A stretch of DNA of 16,145 nt from Paracoccaceae bacterium (GTDB lineage: Bacteria; Pseudomonadota; Alphaproteobacteria; Rhodobacterales; Rhodobacteraceae), in NCBI GenBank assembly GCA_007128865.1, contig SKWP01000164.1:1-16145 (forward strand), read 5' to 3'. The notes beneath the pieces were generated by a model, which was given only the letters and a program-made list of their open reading frames with translations, searched no databases and was not told the origin of the DNA. Shown piece after piece: positions 1 through 7,914 of the stretch; position 1 is the first letter of the stretch; each line of letters begins with the position of its first letter. Both the position numbers and the translations under genes were made by a program.

Positions 1-1
1 C

Positions 2-289
2 GGCCACCGGATTCACTACGACCACCCCTATGCCACCGGCGAGGAAGGCTATCCCGGTCTTGTCGTGCATGGCCCGCTGCAGGCGACCTGGCTTTACAAC
101 TATGCGACCGAAATTCTCGGCAGCCGCCCCGCCCGTTTCGCGTTCCGCGGTCTCGGGCCGCTGCACGACTGCGATGCGATCAGCCTCAACGCCGACGAAC
201 CGGCGGCGGGCACGCTGCGCTTGTGGACCGCAGCCGGTGACGGAAACGTCGCCATGCAGGCCGAAGCCATGCTGTCACAAGGCGGCTGA
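2..289 (+). CDS. C-terminal part of a MaoC/HTD2-type hydroxyacyl-thioester dehydratase (5' end outside window)
   Basis: An open frame enters from the left edge and ends in TGA at 287-289, giving the last 95 residues of a protein. It opens with GHRIHYDHPYA, followed by EEGYPGLVVHGPLQA. This pattern (HRIHxD, then EGYPGLVVHGPL) is the C-terminal hotdog signature of type-2 hydroxyacyl-thioester dehydratases and mesaconyl-C4-CoA hydratase-like proteins. The HRIHYD segment matches the end of the hydratase-2 motif (NPLHxDP). Enzymes of this family add water to, or remove it from, enoyl- or hydroxyacyl-CoA or ACP thioesters in the cytoplasm. The exact substrate cannot be judged from this fragment. 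It has no visible tie to the flagellar genes and probably marks the neighbouring metabolic locus. Confidence 0.75.
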   Translation, partial: GHRIHYDHPYATGEEGYPGLVVHGPLQATWLYNYATEILGSRPARFAFRGLGPLHDCDAISLNADEPAAGTLRLWTAAGDGNVAMQAEAMLSQGG

Positions 290-313
290 ACCGCGCAAAG
301 GGTTGAAAAGCCT

Positions 314-387
314 TGGAGGCGAGTACCGGAATCGAACCGGTGTACACGGATTTGCAATCCGCTGCGTAACCACTCCGCCAACTCGCC
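314..387 (-). tRNA. tRNA-Cys (anticodon GCA)
   Basis: Read on the - strand this is a complete 74-nt tRNA with an encoded CCA end at 316-314. The acceptor stem GGCGAGT (387-381) pairs perfectly with ACTCGCC (324-318). The TTGCAAA loop places the anticodon GCA at 355-353 and is closed by a GGAT/ATCC stem. The T arm GGTTCGATTCC is canonical. The discriminator base at 317 is U in the RNA, the known identity base (U73) for cysteine tRNA. The gene sits between the dehydratase end and the flagellar cluster and is transcribed towards the dehydratase gene. Confidence 0.95.
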
Positions 388-684
388 AAAGCGTTGCCAT
401 CCTTAGATTTGCCATCGGGGCAGGTCAAGGGGGTGCAACGGTTGTCGCGATGCGGCACGTCATGGGCTCAATGATCAGTCGGGCATGTGCCGGGAACAAC
501 GGATGTGCAGGCTTGCAACCGTGGACAGGGCGCTCCGGCGGGGGCTGTGCCTCGGTGCGGCAATGGGCAGCCTGCGCGGCAATATCGACCCCAAAGCCGC
601 GCCCGCCAGAAAACCCGCTTACATTTCGCGACGCTCTGCCGTTCCGGACACATGCAATCAAGCAAGACCTGCGGAGAGTACCGG
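388..684. other. intergenic region between tRNA-Cys and fliS
   Basis: These 297 bp hold no convincing gene. Open frames here lack ribosome binding sites or are upstream extensions of the fliS frame. The left edge carries the probable tRNA-Cys promoter. The right part must carry the fliS promoter, but no clear one is visible. A segment at 453-468 has the GG-N10-GC spacing and a fair -24 half (CGGCACG), but its -12 half (GGGC) is poor. No sigma-28-like GCCGATAA element was seen. Confidence 0.6.
399..428 (-). promoter_or_regulatory. possible sigma-70 promoter of the tRNA-Cys gene
   Basis: On the - strand TTGACC (428-423) is a good -35 hexamer. It is followed after 18 nt by AAGGAT (404-399), a weaker -10 that keeps A2, A5 and T6 of TATAAT. 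Initiation would fall about 5 nt before the tRNA 5' end at 387, which fits a tRNA gene. An alternative -10 (TAAGGA at 17-nt spacing) overlaps it. The call rests on position plus one good hexamer. Confidence 0.45.
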
Positions 685-1089
685 ATGAACCTTCACTTTG
701 CCCGTCAGCAGTACCGCAGACATGCCCAGGCCGATGCCGCGGTTCCCGATGATGCGCATGCGATCGTCGAACTGGTGATGAACGAACTGCACGGCGCGCT
801 TGACCGGCTGTGCATCGCGGGCAGCAACAATGCCGCGCTGCCGCCCGATGCGATGGTCAAGGGCATGTCGGCAATCTACATCCTGCAGGGCAGCCTTGAC
901 ATGGACAGCGACAACGCGATCGCCGTGCCGCTGTTCCAGGTCTATGAATTCTGCCGGCAGCAGATCATGCGCGCCTTCCGCAAGGAGCCGGGCCATGCCG
1001 AGGGGCTGGAAAAGGCGCGGGACTTCATGGCGAGCCTGCGCGATGCCTGGGCCCAAATGGACCGTACGACGGCGGCGCCTTCAGCGTAG
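685..1089 (+). CDS. fliS: FliS-like flagellin export chaperone
   Basis: This 134-residue protein matches FliS in length and pattern. It has a QQYRRHAQADA start (compare the QAYAQ start of enterobacterial FliS), a helix VELVMNELHGALDRL, then AMVKGMSAIYILQGSLDMD, the VPLFQVYEFCRQQIMRAF helix, and an ending around SLRDAWAQM. FliS binds the flagellin C-terminus in the cytoplasm, blocks premature polymerisation and escorts it to the export gate. The ATG at 685 is preceded by GGAGAG at 672-677, so the longer in-frame version starting near 487 is rejected. The gene converges on flgL and overlaps its stop region by 9 nt. FliS is typical of gamma-type flagella, whereas many alphaproteobacteria use FlaF/FlbT. 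No flagellin or fliD gene is in view. The assignment is by pattern, since FliS diverges strongly in sequence. Confidence 0.78.
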   Translation: MNLHFARQQYRRHAQADAAVPDDAHAIVELVMNELHGALDRLCIAGSNNAALPPDAMVKGMSAIYILQGSLDMDSDNAIAVPLFQVYEFCRQQIMRAFRKEPGHAEGLEKARDFMASLRDAWAQMDRTTAAPSA

Positions 1090-2331
1090 GTAGTCAAACA
1101 GCGACCGTTCGGCGATCCTGACAAAGCTCTGCTGCGCGGCCTTCTGGTTCAGCAGCAGGCCCTGCAGGCGCGTGATCGCTTCGGCAACGTCCACATCCTG
1201 AAGGCGCGAGACAGCCTGATCCAGCGTCAGGCGCTTGTTTGCGACCTGCTCCAGCCGGGATTCAAGCGCGGCGGCAAGGCTGCCGCCGGCGGCGCGCATC
1301 TCGGCCATGTGCTCGACTGCCGCGGTTGTGCGGGAAACCAGCGTCTGGCTGCCCAGGTGGAGCGGTCGCAGGGCGGTAGGTTCGCGGGTCGGCCGACCGG
1401 CATCATCGGCCGCCGCAAGCCGCACGACAGGGCGTTCTGCCGCTGCGTCGGCCGGGCCGGTCTGAGCCGAAAGGCTGATCCTGCCCGCTGCCTCCAGCAC
1501 GATGCCGGCCCCGTCCTGCGCCGCCGCGGCATGAATGCCGGTCCGGTCGGTCAGGGCATTGATGGCCTCGATCTGCGCGTCGCGATCCGCAGCCCCAAGG
1601 GGCAGCAAAAGCTCGGCAGCACCCTGCGGGCCACCCAGCACAAGCGCGATTTCGCCACCGGCAGGCACCGGTGAAAGATCAAGCCTTGCCCGTCCATCGG
1701 CCTGAACCGTGTCGCGGGCCGACAGCACAGGCTCGGACAGCGCCAGAACGATATCGTCGAGCAGCGCAAACAATCCGTCCCGCCCGTCGCCGAACACCCG
1801 TTCGCCGGCAAGCCCGGTTTCCATCCGGGCGTGAGGCCCCATCTGCACCGCACTGGCCGCGTTGTCGCCCTGGTAGGCAACGCCCTGTGCAGTCGGCACG
1901 AATGCCGGCCCCGGCGCCGTACCCGAAAACAGCGGGCGGCCCTGCTGGTCGGTTGCATTCGCCGCCGCCAGCAACGTGCTGCGCAGGGTTTCGGCCTGCA
2001 CGCGCAGGGCAGCATGCGCTTCGCGGGTCAGCGTGTCGTTGCCGGCCTGAAGGCTGATGCGGTAGAGCTCGCGCACCCCGTCCGAAACCTCGGCAAGCGC
2101 TGAATCGGTCAACGCCAGACGGTCGGCGGCCGCGCGGCCGATGGCGGTTTGCGTCGCCAGATCCGAACGCAGGTCGCGCAGCGCCGACAGCTCCATGGCG
2201 CGGGCCGGATCGGCCGACACGCGCGGGTCGTTGACCCCCGAGGAAAGCTGCTCCTGCAACCGCGCGATGTCGCGATCCTGACGGGCGAAACCGCGGATTG
2301 CCTGTTGGGCAAAGAGAGCATCCGAAATCAT
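1081..2331 (-). CDS. flgL: Flagellar hook-associated protein 3 FlgL
   Basis: This 416-residue protein is a junction subunit between FlgK and the filament, exported through the flagellar type III apparatus. The N-terminus (ALFAQQAIRGFARQDRDIARLQEQLSSG, with the SSG and DPARAMELSALR pattern of flagellin-like D0/D1 helices) and the C-terminus (LQDVDVAEAITRLQGLLLNQKAAQQSFVRI, then SLFDYL) are the paired coiled-coil termini of FlgL. It is longer than enterobacterial FlgL (about 317), with the extra length in an Ala/Gly-rich middle. It begins 11 nt after the flgK stop with GGAG in the gap, and is the last gene of the - strand block. Its TGA (1083-1081) overlaps the convergent fliS end, and no terminator hairpin was seen between them. 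Confidence 0.9.
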   Translation of the reverse strand: MISDALFAQQAIRGFARQDRDIARLQEQLSSGVNDPRVSADPARAMELSALRDLRSDLATQTAIGRAAADRLALTDSALAEVSDGVRELYRISLQAGNDTLTREAHAALRVQAETLRSTLLAAANATDQQGRPLFSGTAPGPAFVPTAQGVAYQGDNAASAVQMGPHARMETGLAGERVFGDGRDGLFALLDDIVLALSEPVLSARDTVQADGRARLDLSPVPAGGEIALVLGGPQGAAELLLPLGAADRDAQIEAINALTDRTGIHAAAAQDGAGIVLEAAGRISLSAQTGPADAAAERPVVRLAAADDAGRPTREPTALRPLHLGSQTLVSRTTAAVEHMAEMRAAGGSLAAALESRLEQVANKRLTLDQAVSRLQDVDVAEAITRLQGLLLNQKAAQQSFVRIAERSLFDYLR

Positions 2332-2342
2332 GATCGGCTCCG

Positions 2343-4211
2343 TTACATCATCCGCAGGAGGGTTTCGAAGAGGCTGCGCGCGATGGAAAGCGCCTGCGCC
2401 GAAGCCTGATAGGATTGCTGAAGCTCCACCATGCGGGCTGCCTCGACATCCAGATTGACAGCGCCCAGGGCGGCCTCCTCGCGTTCGGCGCTTTCCAGAC
2501 GGGCCTGCGCCGTTTCCTGTGCACGCGCGGCCGCGGCCGCTCGGGTTCCCAGATCGCCCTGAAAGCGCGCAAGCTGGTCATGCAGGCCGCTGCCGGTGCC
2601 TTCGCCCCGGCGCATTGCCGCCATCGACTGTGCCAGATCGCCGTTGCCCGAGCCCGGTGCGGTCGGGCGCAGGGCAAAGCGATCTCCGCTCAGGGCTGCG
2701 CCTGTCAGATGCAGATCAAGCCCGGCAAGGCCAACGCGCCCCTGCGCGTCGAGCACCCCGGCTTCCACAAGCGCGCCATCCGGAACACTGCGCAATTCGA
2801 CCTGCCCGGTTTGAGCATCCGTCACCAGCAGGTCGAGCGCCTCTGGCCGCGGTGTTTCGGCAGGCCGGCTGACCTGCAACCGGGCCGCACCGGCATTGCC
2901 CGTCGCAGGGGCGGCGACCATGTCGGCCGAAGCCGCCAGCGCGCGCGGATCGGACAGCGCCAGGCGCAGATCCTGTGCGCGGCCGGTCACGGGCGTCAGG
3001 GTGATGCGGTCACCATCGCGCGCCGCACCGGCCAGATCGATGGCAACGCCGGGCAGGTTCAGCCGCTCGCGCCCGGATGCCAGTAGGGTGCCGCCTTCGT
3101 CCCGCGCCTGCCATTCCGCCGCAGCGGCATGAAAGACCAGTTCAACCGGGCCCGGCGGGGCACCGATGCCGTCATGGTGGACCTGCACCTGAACCCGCCC
3201 GGCATTCGCAGCCGCCGGCGTGACGGCCCAGCCCTGAAGGCTGAACAGATCCTGCCCGCCCCGGCCGGCCAGATCGACACCGCTGCGGTGCAGCTGGTTC
3301 ATCCCTTCGACCATGTTGCGGGCAAGCTGGTCGAACTCCTGCCGCGCCATGTCGATGGCCCCCAGCCCCATCGCCAGCCCGCCAATTCGCCCCGCACCGA
3401 TCATGCGGGTTTCGCGCGCCGACCCGTCGGGCGCGGTGATGTGCAGCGTCAACTGGTCGCGGCCCGACACCGACAACCGCGCCGCGCCGGAACTGTCCAG
3501 CAGCAGCGGCCCGGCTTCGGACCCGAGGCGGATTTCGGGGCGCCCGTCTGCAGTAAGCGAAACCGCAACCGGAAGCTGGCGCGACAGCTCTGTCAGCAGG
3601 GCGTCGCGCCGGTCGGCCAGCGGGTGATGGCCGGCGCCGGCGCCCGACCGGGCGATCTGGGCGTTGAGCCCGTGCAGATCCTCCAGCAGTCCCTGGGCGG
3701 CCGCGGCTGACTGCCCGGCCTGCGCCAGCGTATCGGCGCGCAATTGGTGCAGCCCAGCGGCGGTTTCGGCCATATGCGCGGCAAGGGCCTCGGCGCTGCG
3801 CAGGGTCTGGGCGCGGGTCGTCATGTCGGCGGGGCTTGCCGCCAGCCGCGACAGGCTGTCGAAAAAGGCGCGCATGCTGCCGTCCAGCCCGTTGTCACCC
3901 GGGATGAGCCGTGCCTCAACCGCTTCCGCGACACCCTGATGCGCCGCGGCTGAGGCATGCGCACTTGCCGCCATCCGCCCGCGTTCGGCCACCAGATGAT
4001 CGAATGCACGGCGCACTTCGGTCACGCTGACACCCTGCCCGCCGGTCGGAAGGGTCTGCGGGGTGGTCTGCCCGCCCGCCGCCGCAAGGCTGGCAACATC
4101 GCGCCTGCGATAGCCCTCGGTGCCGACATTGGCGACATTTTCGGCCGTGACCGCAAGGGCCGCGCGGCTTGCCAGAACGCCGCTGCGTGCGATGTGCAGC
4201 ATGTCGGTCAT
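2343..4211 (-). CDS. flgK: Flagellar hook-associated protein 1 FlgK
   Basis: This 622-residue protein forms the first hook-filament junction zone. The N-terminus carries the rod/hook family motif: LHIARSGVLASRAALAVTAENVAN leads into NVGTEGYRRRDV near residues 26-39. A long helical section with LHGLNAQIARSGAG and HHPLADRRDALLTELS near residues 170-210 is typical of FlgK. The C-terminus EAARMVELQQSYQASAQALSIARSLFETLLRMM matches the conserved terminal helix. It is longer than enterobacterial FlgK (about 547), with an enlarged variable centre. The ATG at 4211 overlaps the flgJ TGA by 4 nt (ATGA), implying translational coupling. It is co-transcribed with flgJ and flgL. Confidence 0.93.
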   Translation of the reverse strand: MTDMLHIARSGVLASRAALAVTAENVANVGTEGYRRRDVASLAAAGGQTTPQTLPTGGQGVSVTEVRRAFDHLVAERGRMAASAHASAAAHQGVAEAVEARLIPGDNGLDGSMRAFFDSLSRLAASPADMTTRAQTLRSAEALAAHMAETAAGLHQLRADTLAQAGQSAAAAQGLLEDLHGLNAQIARSGAGAGHHPLADRRDALLTELSRQLPVAVSLTADGRPEIRLGSEAGPLLLDSSGAARLSVSGRDQLTLHITAPDGSARETRMIGAGRIGGLAMGLGAIDMARQEFDQLARNMVEGMNQLHRSGVDLAGRGGQDLFSLQGWAVTPAAANAGRVQVQVHHDGIGAPPGPVELVFHAAAAEWQARDEGGTLLASGRERLNLPGVAIDLAGAARDGDRITLTPVTGRAQDLRLALSDPRALAASADMVAAPATGNAGAARLQVSRPAETPRPEALDLLVTDAQTGQVELRSVPDGALVEAGVLDAQGRVGLAGLDLHLTGAALSGDRFALRPTAPGSGNGDLAQSMAAMRRGEGTGSGLHDQLARFQGDLGTRAAAAARAQETAQARLESAEREEAALGAVNLDVEAARMVELQQSYQASAQALSIARSLFETLLRMM

Positions 4212-4501
4212 GGCCGTTCAACCCTGGGGCCGAACTGTTGCATGATGGCCTCGGCCACGCCCAGCCCCGCCTGTCCCGATGCGTGCCGCGCCAGATGCAT
4301 GTCGAGCATGTCCCGGGCCATGCTCACACCCTGCGAGCCGGTCAGATCGTCGCCCGGAAGGCTGGCACGGCCACCTTTCAGCAGCTCCGCCAGAAAGAGC
4401 GATTCGAAGCCTTCGGCAGCGGCCCGCAGATCGGCGGGCGGGGTGGGCAGGATCGGCTGCGACGGGGGCATCCGAAGCGCCGGGATCGGGGGAAGGTCCA
4501 T
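4208..4501 (-). CDS. flgJ: Rod-binding protein FlgJ, single-domain form lacking the muramidase domain
   Basis: This is a 97-residue protein. Residues 27-92 (EGFESLFLAELLKGGR ... GVSMARDMLDMHLARHAS ... LGVAEAIMQQF) match the rod-binding domain found at the N-terminus of enterobacterial FlgJ. The whole C-terminal peptidoglycan hydrolase domain (about 150-200 residues in enterobacteria) is absent. This matches Rhodobacter sphaeroides, where FlgJ also lacks it and a separate lytic enzyme (SltF) opens the cell wall. The start at 4501 was chosen because GAGGAGG lies just upstream, 13 nt after the flgI stop. The longer frame back to 4648 would overlap flgI heavily and is rejected. It sits in the canonical place between flgI and flgK, so the short length is not a truncation artefact. 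Confidence 0.85.
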   Translation of the reverse strand: MDLPPIPALRMPPSQPILPTPPADLRAAAEGFESLFLAELLKGGRASLPGDDLTGSQGVSMARDMLDMHLARHASGQAGLGVAEAIMQQFGPRVERP

Positions 4502-4514
4502 CCTGCGCCTCCTC

Positions 4515-5633
4515 TCAGATGACCATGAGTTCCGCGCGCAAGGCACCGGCCTGACGCAGCGCTTCGAGTATGGCCACCAGATCCGACGGGCTGGCGCCCA
4601 CGGCATTGATCGCATCGACCAGCGAGGACAGCGACACACCGGGGTCAAAGACGAAGGCCCGCGCGGGTTGCTGGTTCACATCGATCTGCGAATCCGGCGT
4701 GATCACGGCCTCACCGGGCACGATGACCGTACCATTGCCGCCAGCCACCACCGTCGCGCCCTGATCGACGTTGAAATCCTCGGTCACGCGCACGGTCAGC
4801 GACCCATGCGTAACCGCCGCCGGCGTGACCCGCACATTGCCGCCGATCACCACGGTTCCGGTGCGCGAATTCACGACAACCCTTGCAGGCGGGGCATCCG
4901 GCGTGACCTCGATGTTTTCGAGCATGCCCAGAAAGCTGACCCTCGCACCGGGATTGACCGGGGCGCGCACCCGCACCGACGAGCCGTCGATGGCCATGGC
5001 AGTGCCGGCGCCGAACAGCTCGTTGATCGCCTTTTCCACCGCTGCCGCGGTCGAGAAATCGGCGCGGTGCAGGTTGAGCAGCACGAATTCGCTGTCCATG
5101 AACGGCGTGTCGACCACCCGTTCGACGGTGGCGCCGCCGGGGATGCGCCCGACGGTGGGAATGTTGACGGTCAGGAACGATCCGTCATTGCCGCCAACCC
5201 CCAGGCCGCCAACCACGAGATTGCCCTGCGCGATGGCATAGATCTCGCCGTCCGCACCCAGAAGCGGGGTCATCAGCAGCGTGCCGCCCTGCAGCGACCG
5301 TGCGCTGCCCACGGTCGAAACCGTCACGTCCAGCGCCTGCCCTTCCTTCATGAACGGGCCAAGATCGGCGGTGACCATGACGGCTGCGGCGTTGCGGGCG
5401 TTCAGATCGCGGGCACTGACCTGCAGGCCAAGCCGCGAAATCAGCGATTCCAGCGATTGCAGCGTCAGCCCGCTGTTGCCATCGCCACTGCCCGCCAGGC
5501 CGACGACGACCCCATAACCCACAAGCTGGTTGATCCGCACGCCATAGACCGAGGTCAGATCCTTCAGCCTGTCGGCATGGGCCGTCCAGGGCAGGCAGCA
5601 CAGCACCAGCGCCATTGCAAACCGGGCGATCAT
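4515..5633 (-). CDS. flgI: Flagellar P-ring protein FlgI
   Basis: This 372-residue protein forms the P ring in the peptidoglycan layer, the bushing around the rod. Residues 1-20 are a Sec signal peptide (hydrophobic core, then TAHA with likely cleavage before DRLKDL). The family hallmark follows: [28 protein letters not shown] near residues 25-52. [17 protein letters not shown] and later [23 protein letters not shown] are also typical, as is the C-terminal [36 protein letters not shown]. Length agrees with FlgI from other bacteria (about 365-370). The start overlaps the flgH stop by 4 nt, so the two ring proteins are probably translationally coupled. Confidence 0.95.
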   Translation of the reverse strand: MIARFAMALVLCCLPWTAHADRLKDLTSVYGVRINQLVGYGVVVGLAGSGDGNSGLTLQSLESLISRLGLQVSARDLNARNAAAVMVTADLGPFMKEGQALDVTVSTVGSARSLQGGTLLMTPLLGADGEIYAIAQGNLVVGGLGVGGNDGSFLTVNIPTVGRIPGGATVERVVDTPFMDSEFVLLNLHRADFSTAAAVEKAINELFGAGTAMAIDGSSVRVRAPVNPGARVSFLGMLENIEVTPDAPPARVVVNSRTGTVVIGGNVRVTPAAVTHGSLTVRVTEDFNVDQGATVVAGGNGTVIVPGEAVITPDSQIDVNQQPARAFVFDPGVSLSSLVDAINAVGASPSDLVAILEALRQAGALRAELMVI

Positions 5634-6277
5634 AGCGGGTTCACCACGGTCAGCGCGCGCGAAAGCCAGCCCTGCCGCCCGGTGTCGGCCACATCACCCG
5701 CGCCGACATAGCGGATATCGGCATGGGCCAGCCTGTCGGATGTCACCACATTGTCGGGGCCGATGTCTTCGGGCCGGACGATGCCGGTCAGCCGCACATA
5801 TTCGGCACCGTTGTTCAGCGCCAGGCGCTTTTGCCCGATGACCTCGAGGTGTCCGTTGGGCAGCACGCGGCTGACGGTTACGCTCAGCCGCCCGGTCAGG
5901 GAGTTCGACTGCGTCGCAGCCCCCCTTCCCGAAAAGCTCTGCCGCGTCGAATGGCCAAGACCGGACGAATCGAACCCGCCGGTCAGGACCGAGGGCAGTT
6001 CGATCTCGAAGGCCGAATTGCGCCCCGAACTGGCAGACTGCGACTTGCTGGCCTGAAAGCGCTCGACGAACTGAACGGTCAGCACATCGCCGACCCCGCT
6101 GGCGCGGCGGTCGTTCACGAACAGCCCGCGCGCCTCCTGGTGAAAGATGCCACCGGTGGCGCGCGCGGCGGCCGATATCGGCTCGTGATGGATCGGGGCA
6201 TAGTCCAGCCCGGCCCGGTCCTCGATATAGGTCGAGCAGGCAGCAAGGGGCAGCAGCAGGATCAGGCGATAACGCAT
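5630..6277 (-). CDS. flgH: Flagellar L-ring lipoprotein FlgH
   Basis: This 215-residue outer-membrane lipoprotein builds the L ring. The N-terminus is a short lipoprotein signal ending in the lipobox LAAC with the acylated cysteine at position 14. Family motifs include [31 protein letters not shown] near residues 42-72 and the closing [29 protein letters not shown]. The segment [12 protein letters not shown] followed by [24 protein letters not shown] corresponds to the serine/glycine-rich central part of FlgH. It begins 6 nt after flgG. The Shine-Dalgarno match is weak, so translation may depend on coupling to flgG. FlgA, the P-ring chaperone, is not in the window. Confidence 0.94.
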   Translation of the reverse strand: MRYRLILLLPLAACSTYIEDRAGLDYAPIHHEPISAAARATGGIFHQEARGLFVNDRRASGVGDVLTVQFVERFQASKSQSASSGRNSAFEIELPSVLTGGFDSSGLGHSTRQSFSGRGAATQSNSLTGRLSVTVSRVLPNGHLEVIGQKRLALNNGAEYVRLTGIVRPEDIGPDNVVTSDRLAHADIRYVGAGDVADTGRQGWLSRALTVVNPL

Positions 6278-6283
6278 GTCAGG

Positions 6284-7072
6284 TCACAATCTGTTGGACA
6301 GGAAACGCAGCATCTCGTCAGAGGCCGAGATGGACCGCGAATTGATTTCATAGGCGCGCTGGGTCTCGATCATGTCGACGAGTTCCTGCACGACATTGAC
6401 GTTGGAAGCTTCCAGCGCGCCCTGCACAAGCTTGCCCATGCCGTCGCCCATCGGCGCGCCAAGCACCGGTTCGCCCGAGGCCGGGGTCTGCACCAGAAGG
6501 TTTTCCCCGATCGGGGACAAACCGCGCGGGTTTGCAAAGCTGGCCAGTGCAATCTGACCCACTTCCTGCGCTTCGACCTCGCCGGGCAGGGTAACCGTCA
6601 CGATGCCGTCGCCGGAAATGCTGATCGAAAGTGCATCGGGCGGAATGTTGATTTCGGGTTGCAGCAGATAGCCGCTGTCGGTGGTCAGCATCCCATCGGC
6701 GTTGCGCGAAAACCCGCCATCGCGGGAATACCCCATCCGCCCGTCCGGCAGCAGGATCTGAAAGAACCCCTGCCCGTCGATCGCCAGATCCAGCGCGTTG
6801 CCGGTAGTGGTCAGCGCGCCCTGGGTGTGGACCTTTTCGGTTGCCACCACGCGAACCCCGGTGCCGACGGCCAGCGGGCCGGTCAGGGCGGTCTGGTCGG
6901 ATGTCTGGGCGCCGGCGGGGCGATGTGTCTGGTACAGCAGGGTTTCGAAACTCGCACGGTCGCGCTTGAAACCGGTGGTGTTCACATTGGCCAGATTGTT
7001 GGCGATGACCTGCATGCGGGTCTGCTGGGCATCGAGCCCCGTGCGGGCCACATGCATGGCGTTGGTTGACAT
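6284..7072 (-). CDS. flgG: Flagellar distal rod protein FlgG
   Basis: This 262-residue protein has the usual length for FlgG (about 260). The N-terminus MSTNAMHVARTGLDAQQTRMQ is followed by IANNLANVNTTGFKRDRASF, the rod/hook family signature at residues 23-42. The C-terminal helix SNVNVVQELVDMIETQRAYEINSRSISASDEML is diagnostic. The central IDGQGFFQILLPDGRMGYSRDG block is also typical. FlgG polymerises into the distal rod that runs through the L and P rings. It follows flgF after 54 nt, the widest gap in the operon apart from flgE-flgF. That gap carries a near-consensus sigma-54 promoter and a GAAAGGA ribosome site (7086-7080). Confidence 0.96.
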   Translation of the reverse strand: MSTNAMHVARTGLDAQQTRMQVIANNLANVNTTGFKRDRASFETLLYQTHRPAGAQTSDQTALTGPLAVGTGVRVVATEKVHTQGALTTTGNALDLAIDGQGFFQILLPDGRMGYSRDGGFSRNADGMLTTDSGYLLQPEINIPPDALSISISGDGIVTVTLPGEVEAQEVGQIALASFANPRGLSPIGENLLVQTPASGEPVLGAPMGDGMGKLVQGALEASNVNVVQELVDMIETQRAYEINSRSISASDEMLRFLSNRL

Positions 7073-7108
7073 GGGTCGGTCCTTTCAGGGGTCGCTTTTC
7101 CCTTCCCC

Positions 7109-7124
7109 TGCAAGACCCGTGCCG
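7109..7124 (-). promoter_or_regulatory. sigma-54 promoter for flgG (internal operon promoter)
   Basis: Read on the - strand, 7124-7109 is CGGCACGGGTCTTGCA. It matches the sigma-54 consensus TGGCACG-N4-TTGCA at every defined base except the first. The GG and GC elements are separated by exactly 10 bp. It lies directly after the flgF stop (7127-7129) and wholly within the flgF-flgG gap. Predicted initiation near 7098 gives a leader of about 25 nt that still includes the flgG ribosome site. An enhancer-binding activator is required for this promoter class, but no binding site for one can be recognised here. Confidence 0.72.
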
Positions 7125-7126
7125 GA

Positions 7127-7894
7127 TCAGCCGCCCGGGGGGCGCAACAGGGTGGCGCCGGCCTCGTCGACGTCGCGCGCGGTCTGGACCATGCGCAGAT
7201 TGATCTCGAAACGGCGCTGCAGTTCGATCGATGCAATCAGCTCGGCCGTGGCGTTGACATTGCTGCCTTCGCGCATGCCCTGCACAACCCGCGCCTGCTG
7301 GTCAGGCGCCGGCAGGGCTTCGCCGTCCAGACGGCGGATATGGCCGTCAGGGGACTTGCGCAACGCCAGATCGTCGGGCGGGTTGACCGTGCCCAGCATG
7401 GCTATCAGATCGCGTTGCCCCGGTGCGCCGTCGATGGGGGTGACAAAGACCTGCCCCAGATCATCGACGACGATCTCCCGGAACGGCGGCAGGATGATCG
7501 GTTGCAGTTCATTGTCCAGCAGCAGGTCGCCGGCACCGTTGCGCAGGCTGCCATCGCGGCCCACCTGCAGATCGCCGCGGCGCGACAGCGCAGCCTCGCC
7601 GCCATTTGCCGGCTCGATCACGAAAAACCCGCTGTCGGCAATCGCAAGGTCCATGGGATCGCCTGTCTTTTCCAGCGGTCCGGGCGCACGCGAGAAACCA
7701 TGCACGCCATGTTCCATCCGGAAGGCGCGCGAGGTCTGCGCGCCCATCGCCTCCAGAAACCTGGCCGCGCCGTCATTGGGCAGGTCGCGCCGGAACCCCG
7801 GCACCGACATGTTCGCAAGGTTCTGCGCGGAAACCACCCGGTCATCGCGCAGATTGGCCAGCGAATTGAGCGCGGTATAGACCAGACGATCCAT
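7127..7894 (-). CDS. flgF: Flagellar proximal rod protein FlgF
   Basis: This 255-residue rod protein has the N-terminus MDRLVYTALNSLANLRDDRVVSAQNLANMSVPGFRRDL, carrying the NLAN...PGF signature at residues 25-34. It closes with EGSNVNATAELIASIELQRRFEINLRMVQTARDVDEAGATLL, the FlgF/FlgG terminal helix. The central IADSGFFVI and GDLQVGRDG segments are also family-typical. It forms part of the proximal rod with FlgB and FlgC. GGGGA at 7905-7901 lies 7 nt before the ATG and is a good ribosome site. The gene is separated from flgE by an unusual 329-nt gap that looks like an inserted repeat element. Transcripts from flgB must cross this element to reach flgF. Confidence 0.93.
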   Translation of the reverse strand: MDRLVYTALNSLANLRDDRVVSAQNLANMSVPGFRRDLPNDGAARFLEAMGAQTSRAFRMEHGVHGFSRAPGPLEKTGDPMDLAIADSGFFVIEPANGGEAALSRRGDLQVGRDGSLRNGAGDLLLDNELQPIILPPFREIVVDDLGQVFVTPIDGAPGQRDLIAMLGTVNPPDDLALRKSPDGHIRRLDGEALPAPDQQARVVQGMREGSNVNATAELIASIELQRRFEINLRMVQTARDVDEAGATLLRPPGG

Positions 7895-7905
7895 TCATAG
7901 TCCCC

Positions 7906-7914
7906 CTAGTGTTC
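7906..7914 (+). repeat. left inverted end CTAGTGTTC of the putative inserted element
   Basis: CTAGTGTTC is the exact reverse complement of GAACACTAG at 8219-8227. The first four bases would be the duplicated target CTAG and the rest the element tip. It lies just upstream of the flgF ribosome site. Confidence 0.5.

Noticed and set aside
314..387. tRNA-Cys as an integration site for a flagellar island
   Set aside because: The 3' end of the tRNA faces the dehydratase gene, away from the flagellar genes. No integrase or repeated tRNA 3' end was seen.
453..468. Possible sigma-54 promoter upstream of fliS (CGGCACG with GG-N10-GC spacing)
   Set aside because: The -12 half reads GGGC in place of TTGC and it lies over 200 nt before the start codon, so it is not supported.
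487..684. N-terminal extension of FliS by an upstream in-frame start
   Set aside because: The added residues do not resemble FliS, and the GGAGAG ribosome site fits the start at 685.
3957..5711. 584-residue + strand open frame opposite flgI-flgK
   Set aside because: It is antisense to three clearly identified flagellar genes, with His/Arg-rich composition typical of shadow frames in high-GC DNA.
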